Source: JAHFHB01 sp964393875 (GTDB taxonomy: Bacteria > Omnitrophota > Omnitrophia > Omnitrophales > Aquincolibacteriaceae). From it: DNA of 6,327 nucleotides. The first letter of the stretch is position 1. Each line of letters opens with the position of its first letter. The notes under the pieces are model-generated. The model did not search any database, had not been told where the DNA came from, and saw nothing but the letters and a program-made list of their open reading frames with translations. The translations under genes were made by a program, and so were the position numbers. The stretch covers positions 1 through 6,327 of the forward strand of contig CAYMUZ010000112.1 in the NCBI GenBank assembly GCA_964393875.1, in the 5' to 3' direction. Shown one piece after another: positions 4,537-6,327 of the stretch.

Positions 4537-5637
4537 TTGCGGATAGTTGCGATCGCAAATCAAAAGGGCGGATGCGGGAAAACAACCACCAGTATTCATC
4601 TGGCGGCCTGTTTAGGCCATCTCCACCACAAGACTCTGCTGATTGATTTCGATCCCCAGGGGCACTCCACGTGCGGCCTCGGAATCAAGGCGGAAAGACT
4701 CCCCGTGACGCTTTTCGACCTTTTGCGGCCTGGATTGGATCAAGGGTTTGCCTTTGCCGATGTGGCTTTGTTTGTCCGGCCGAACTTGTATTTGCTGCCG
4801 TCTTATGGGGTGCTTGGCGAGTTAGAAGAAATCTATGCCGCGACGGCTGATTTAAGGGAGATTTTTCTAAGGAAACTTGATCTTAAAGCTCTGGAGCGGG
4901 AGGGCTTTGAAACGGTTCTCATTGACTGCCCTCCGAATCTCGGAAAACTGACTCGTACGGCTCTTGGTGTCGCGGGTGAGGTGGTCGTCCCGGTCGAACC
5001 GTCGTTTTTTTCACTGCACGGATTGGCCAAAATCTCAGAAACTTTTGAATCGATCAATACAATGCGCGAAACGCCCCTCAAGATTCATGCGCTGATGACT
5101 CTTTTTGATGCAAACAATACTTTTTCACGAGAAGTTCATGAGAATGTGCAAAAACATTTCGGCACGCGGCTGATGAGGAGTGTCATTCGTGAAGACGGAT
5201 TGTTTAAAGAAGCTGCGGGGGCTGGCCAGACTATTGTGGACTATGCGCCGCAATCACGAGCCTTTGAAGATTATCGTGACCTGGCTTTGGAATTTCTTGA
5301 GCGCGGACTTCCGGATGTCCTGGAAGGCACTGCCTTTGCAGACAATCGCTGTGAGCGCTTCGGACCGCGGCGAGTGGTGGGAGGAATGCTTTTTCAATTG
5401 AGGTACGATTTGGCGCAATCGGTTGAAATTGCGGGCGATTTTAATCGCTGGGTTCCTGAACGGCTTGTTGCGCGGGGTCAGAGTCTTTGGCAGATTGTAT
5501 TGCCGGTGGTCGACGGGCGGCATCGTTATAAATTTATTGTGGATGGGGAGTGGCGGCGGGATCCTCATCAACCACTGCAGCTGCGCAACGGATTTGGCGG
5601 TTATGACTCCTACCTGGAGTTGGAGCGCACCGCATGA
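4537..5637 (+). CDS. ParA/Soj-type ATPase with C-terminal AMPK-beta/CBM48-like glycogen-binding domain
   Basis: This 366-aa fusion starts at TTG (RIVAIANQ follows). Residues 1 to about 260 form a ParA/MinD-superfamily ATPase of near-full length: deviant Walker A KGGCGKTTT (10-18) with signature Lys10 and P-loop Lys15, LLIDFDPQG (34-42), Walker B VLIDCPP (127-133), and the ParA-type tail SVIREDGLFKEAAGAGQTIVDY (215-236) followed by DYRDLALEFLE. Such ATPases bind DNA or membrane when ATP-bound and position plasmids, chromosomes, carboxysomes or other cargo. After a linker (about 262-283), residues 284-362 match the AMPK-beta/CBM48 early-set fold: VEIAGDFNRW (296-305), RYKFIVDGEWRRDP (330-343) and GGYDSYLELE (354-363). 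Trp305, Lys332 and Trp339 correspond to glycogen-contact residues in mammalian AMPK-beta, whereas the usual C-terminal Asn appears as Asp357. No parB is visible. The 4-nt overlap with the next gene implies co-translation. The role in positioning polyglucan or another cargo is inference. Confidence 0.92.
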   Translation: MRIVAIANQKGGCGKTTTSIHLAACLGHLHHKTLLIDFDPQGHSTCGLGIKAERLPVTLFDLLRPGLDQGFAFADVALFVRPNLYLLPSYGVLGELEEIYAATADLREIFLRKLDLKALEREGFETVLIDCPPNLGKLTRTALGVAGEVVVPVEPSFFSLHGLAKISETFESINTMRETPLKIHALMTLFDANNTFSREVHENVQKHFGTRLMRSVIREDGLFKEAAGAGQTIVDYAPQSRAFEDYRDLALEFLERGLPDVLEGTAFADNRCERFGPRRVVGGMLFQLRYDLAQSVEIAGDFNRWVPERLVARGQSLWQIVLPVVDGRHRYKFIVDGEWRRDPHQPLQLRNGFGGYDSYLELERTA

Positions 5638-6233
5638 ATGAGATCCGAAAACTAAAACGAGGGCTTGAAGATGTCTCCCCGTTGTTTCGGGCGGCCCCGC
5701 CGGCGTGTGTCAGGATCGCTACGGCTTTGCCAAGCCAGGAACCGGAAGCCTGGGTGGTTCCGGATGTTATTTTACTTTTGGGAGAACACGGCACATTACC
5801 GCTTGGTTTTGAAATGACTCAACACGTCCCATTTGATGAAACGCAATCGATGCTGATTTCTCTGGGGGATGTTCAAGATGGGAACTCTTCAAAGATTCAA
5901 ATGCAGGCGGATCTTCGCGGCGGTGCCTATTGCCGAACGCTGTCGTGGGACCATTTTGAAGGACTCTTTCAGACGCCGCTGGCGTCGTGTCTCGCCAAGT
6001 TTGCATTACCACGGGCTCTTTTGCTGGATATTGCGCTGATGGATTGTCCGGATCCCGCCAAAGTTTTAGGGATGGCCGATGAGGCGGTTTTTTGGGTAGG
6101 GAGTTCTTTTGAGAGTCTCAGTCATGCCTATAAAACGATGAAAGCCGCCAGCAGTCTCAATCCGCAATTAGGCTGCCACATGATCTACCGTGGCGCTGCA
6201 GAAGATAGCAGGGGAGTTGTCATTTTTGAATAG
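5634..6233 (+). CDS. MinD/FlhG-like protein without a P-loop, possibly interrupted at its 3' end
   Basis: The ATG overlaps the parA stop (ATGA), and GGAG at 5622-5625 lies 8 nt upstream. The 199-aa frame has no Walker A, and residues 1-120 match no family I recognise, although the opening RKLKRGLEDVSPLF looks like a conserved helix. From 126 on it resembles the C-terminal half of MinD/FlhG ATPases: PRALLLDIALMD (126-137) in the Walker B place, ADEAVFWVGSSFESLSHAYK (148-167) like the ADEVIVVTTPEPTSITDAY region of FlhG/MinD, and LGCHMIYRGAAE (179-190) where family members have their valine-rich strand and Asn. The frame ends at TAG 6231-6233. The next codons continue the family pattern in frame, so the real protein may be longer. 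It is probably an inactive or non-nucleotide-binding partner of the ParA-CBM protein (inference). Confidence 0.75.
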   Translation: MNEIRKLKRGLEDVSPLFRAAPPACVRIATALPSQEPEAWVVPDVILLLGEHGTLPLGFEMTQHVPFDETQSMLISLGDVQDGNSSKIQMQADLRGGAYCRTLSWDHFEGLFQTPLASCLAKFALPRALLLDIALMDCPDPAKVLGMADEAVFWVGSSFESLSHAYKTMKAASSLNPQLGCHMIYRGAAEDSRGVVIFE

Positions 6234-6327
6234 TTTTCAGAAATGGCGGCGCAGTTTTTGGGGGTAAATCTACTATGGCTGGGCGCTTGGGATGACGGGG
6301 GTGCGGGGGGGCGGTTGGAGAGTATTA
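6231..6327 (+). pseudogene. In-frame amber codon followed by a continuation of the MinD/FlhG-like protein
   Basis: After TAG (6231-6233) the same frame stays open to the window edge and reads FSEMAAQFLGVNLLWLGAWD, then DGGAGGRLESI. The first part fits the MinD/FlhG pattern of an amphipathic helix, FLGV and a short strand ending in LG, which directly follows the segment before the stop. Gln (CAG) or Lys (AAG) is one base away from TAG. The stop may be a true truncating mutation, a readthrough site or a sequence error. The last 30 bases are G-rich (runs at 6297-6301 and 6305-6311), which raises the chance of base errors here. Confidence 0.45.

Noticed and set aside
5634..6233. General reassignment of TAG to an amino acid in this organism
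   Set aside because: The other six genes are open with TAG read as stop and contain no in-frame TAG, so widespread recoding is not supported. Only the single site at 6231 is odd.

Overview
The window is a compact, single-strand stretch of bacterial chromosome with moderate GC. All seven long genes read on the + strand. The organism is probably an uncultivated Gram-negative-type bacterium: there is a cleavable Sec signal peptide on a small protein, a housekeeping NAD gene, and a ParA ATPase fused to a glycogen-binding domain. The overall style reminds me of Omnitrophota or related lineages, but this is a weak guess. No rRNA, tRNA, CRISPR array, transposase or phage gene is visible.

Layout: (1) 1-1110, the 3' nine-tenths of proA (glutamate-5-semialdehyde dehydrogenase, proline synthesis), whose start lies before the window. 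(2) 1170-1754, nadD (nicotinate-nucleotide adenylyltransferase). (3) 1758/1767-3002, a full-length CNNM/CorC-type membrane protein (DUF21, CBS pair, CorC_HlyC domain). (4) 2999-3940, a second, shorter paralogue lacking the last domain. (5) 3941-4432, a small exported protein of unknown function. (6) 4537-5637, a ParA/Soj-type ATPase with a C-terminal AMPK-beta/CBM48-like domain. (7) 5634-6233, a protein whose C-terminal half resembles MinD/FlhG ATPases but has no P-loop. Its reading frame ends at an amber codon, after which protein-like sequence of the same family continues in frame to the window edge.

nadD, the two CNNM/CorC genes and the small exported protein are joined by gaps of 12 nt or less, or by overlaps, and look like one transcription unit. 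parA-CBM and the MinD-like gene overlap by 4 nt and form a second unit. The only two gaps longer than about 12 nt are 1111-1169 (59 nt) and 4433-4536 (104 nt). Both carry a near-identical 30-nt direct repeat (27/30 matches), so the four-gene nadD unit is bracketed by the two copies. All three mismatches fall at the same codon phase and would be synonymous for a peptide RPNAYVIVLQ. This is the most distinctive nucleotide-level signal here.

The most interesting biological candidate is the ParA-CBM fusion with its P-loop-less MinD-like partner. A positioning ATPase carrying a glycogen-binding module could position or partition polyglucan granules, or use the module as a scaffold contact. Other local features are a possible seven-codon leader ORF coupled to the first CNNM/CorC gene, a hairpin overlapping the nadD ribosome-binding site, and a strong Shine-Dalgarno sequence with no usable start codon before parA.
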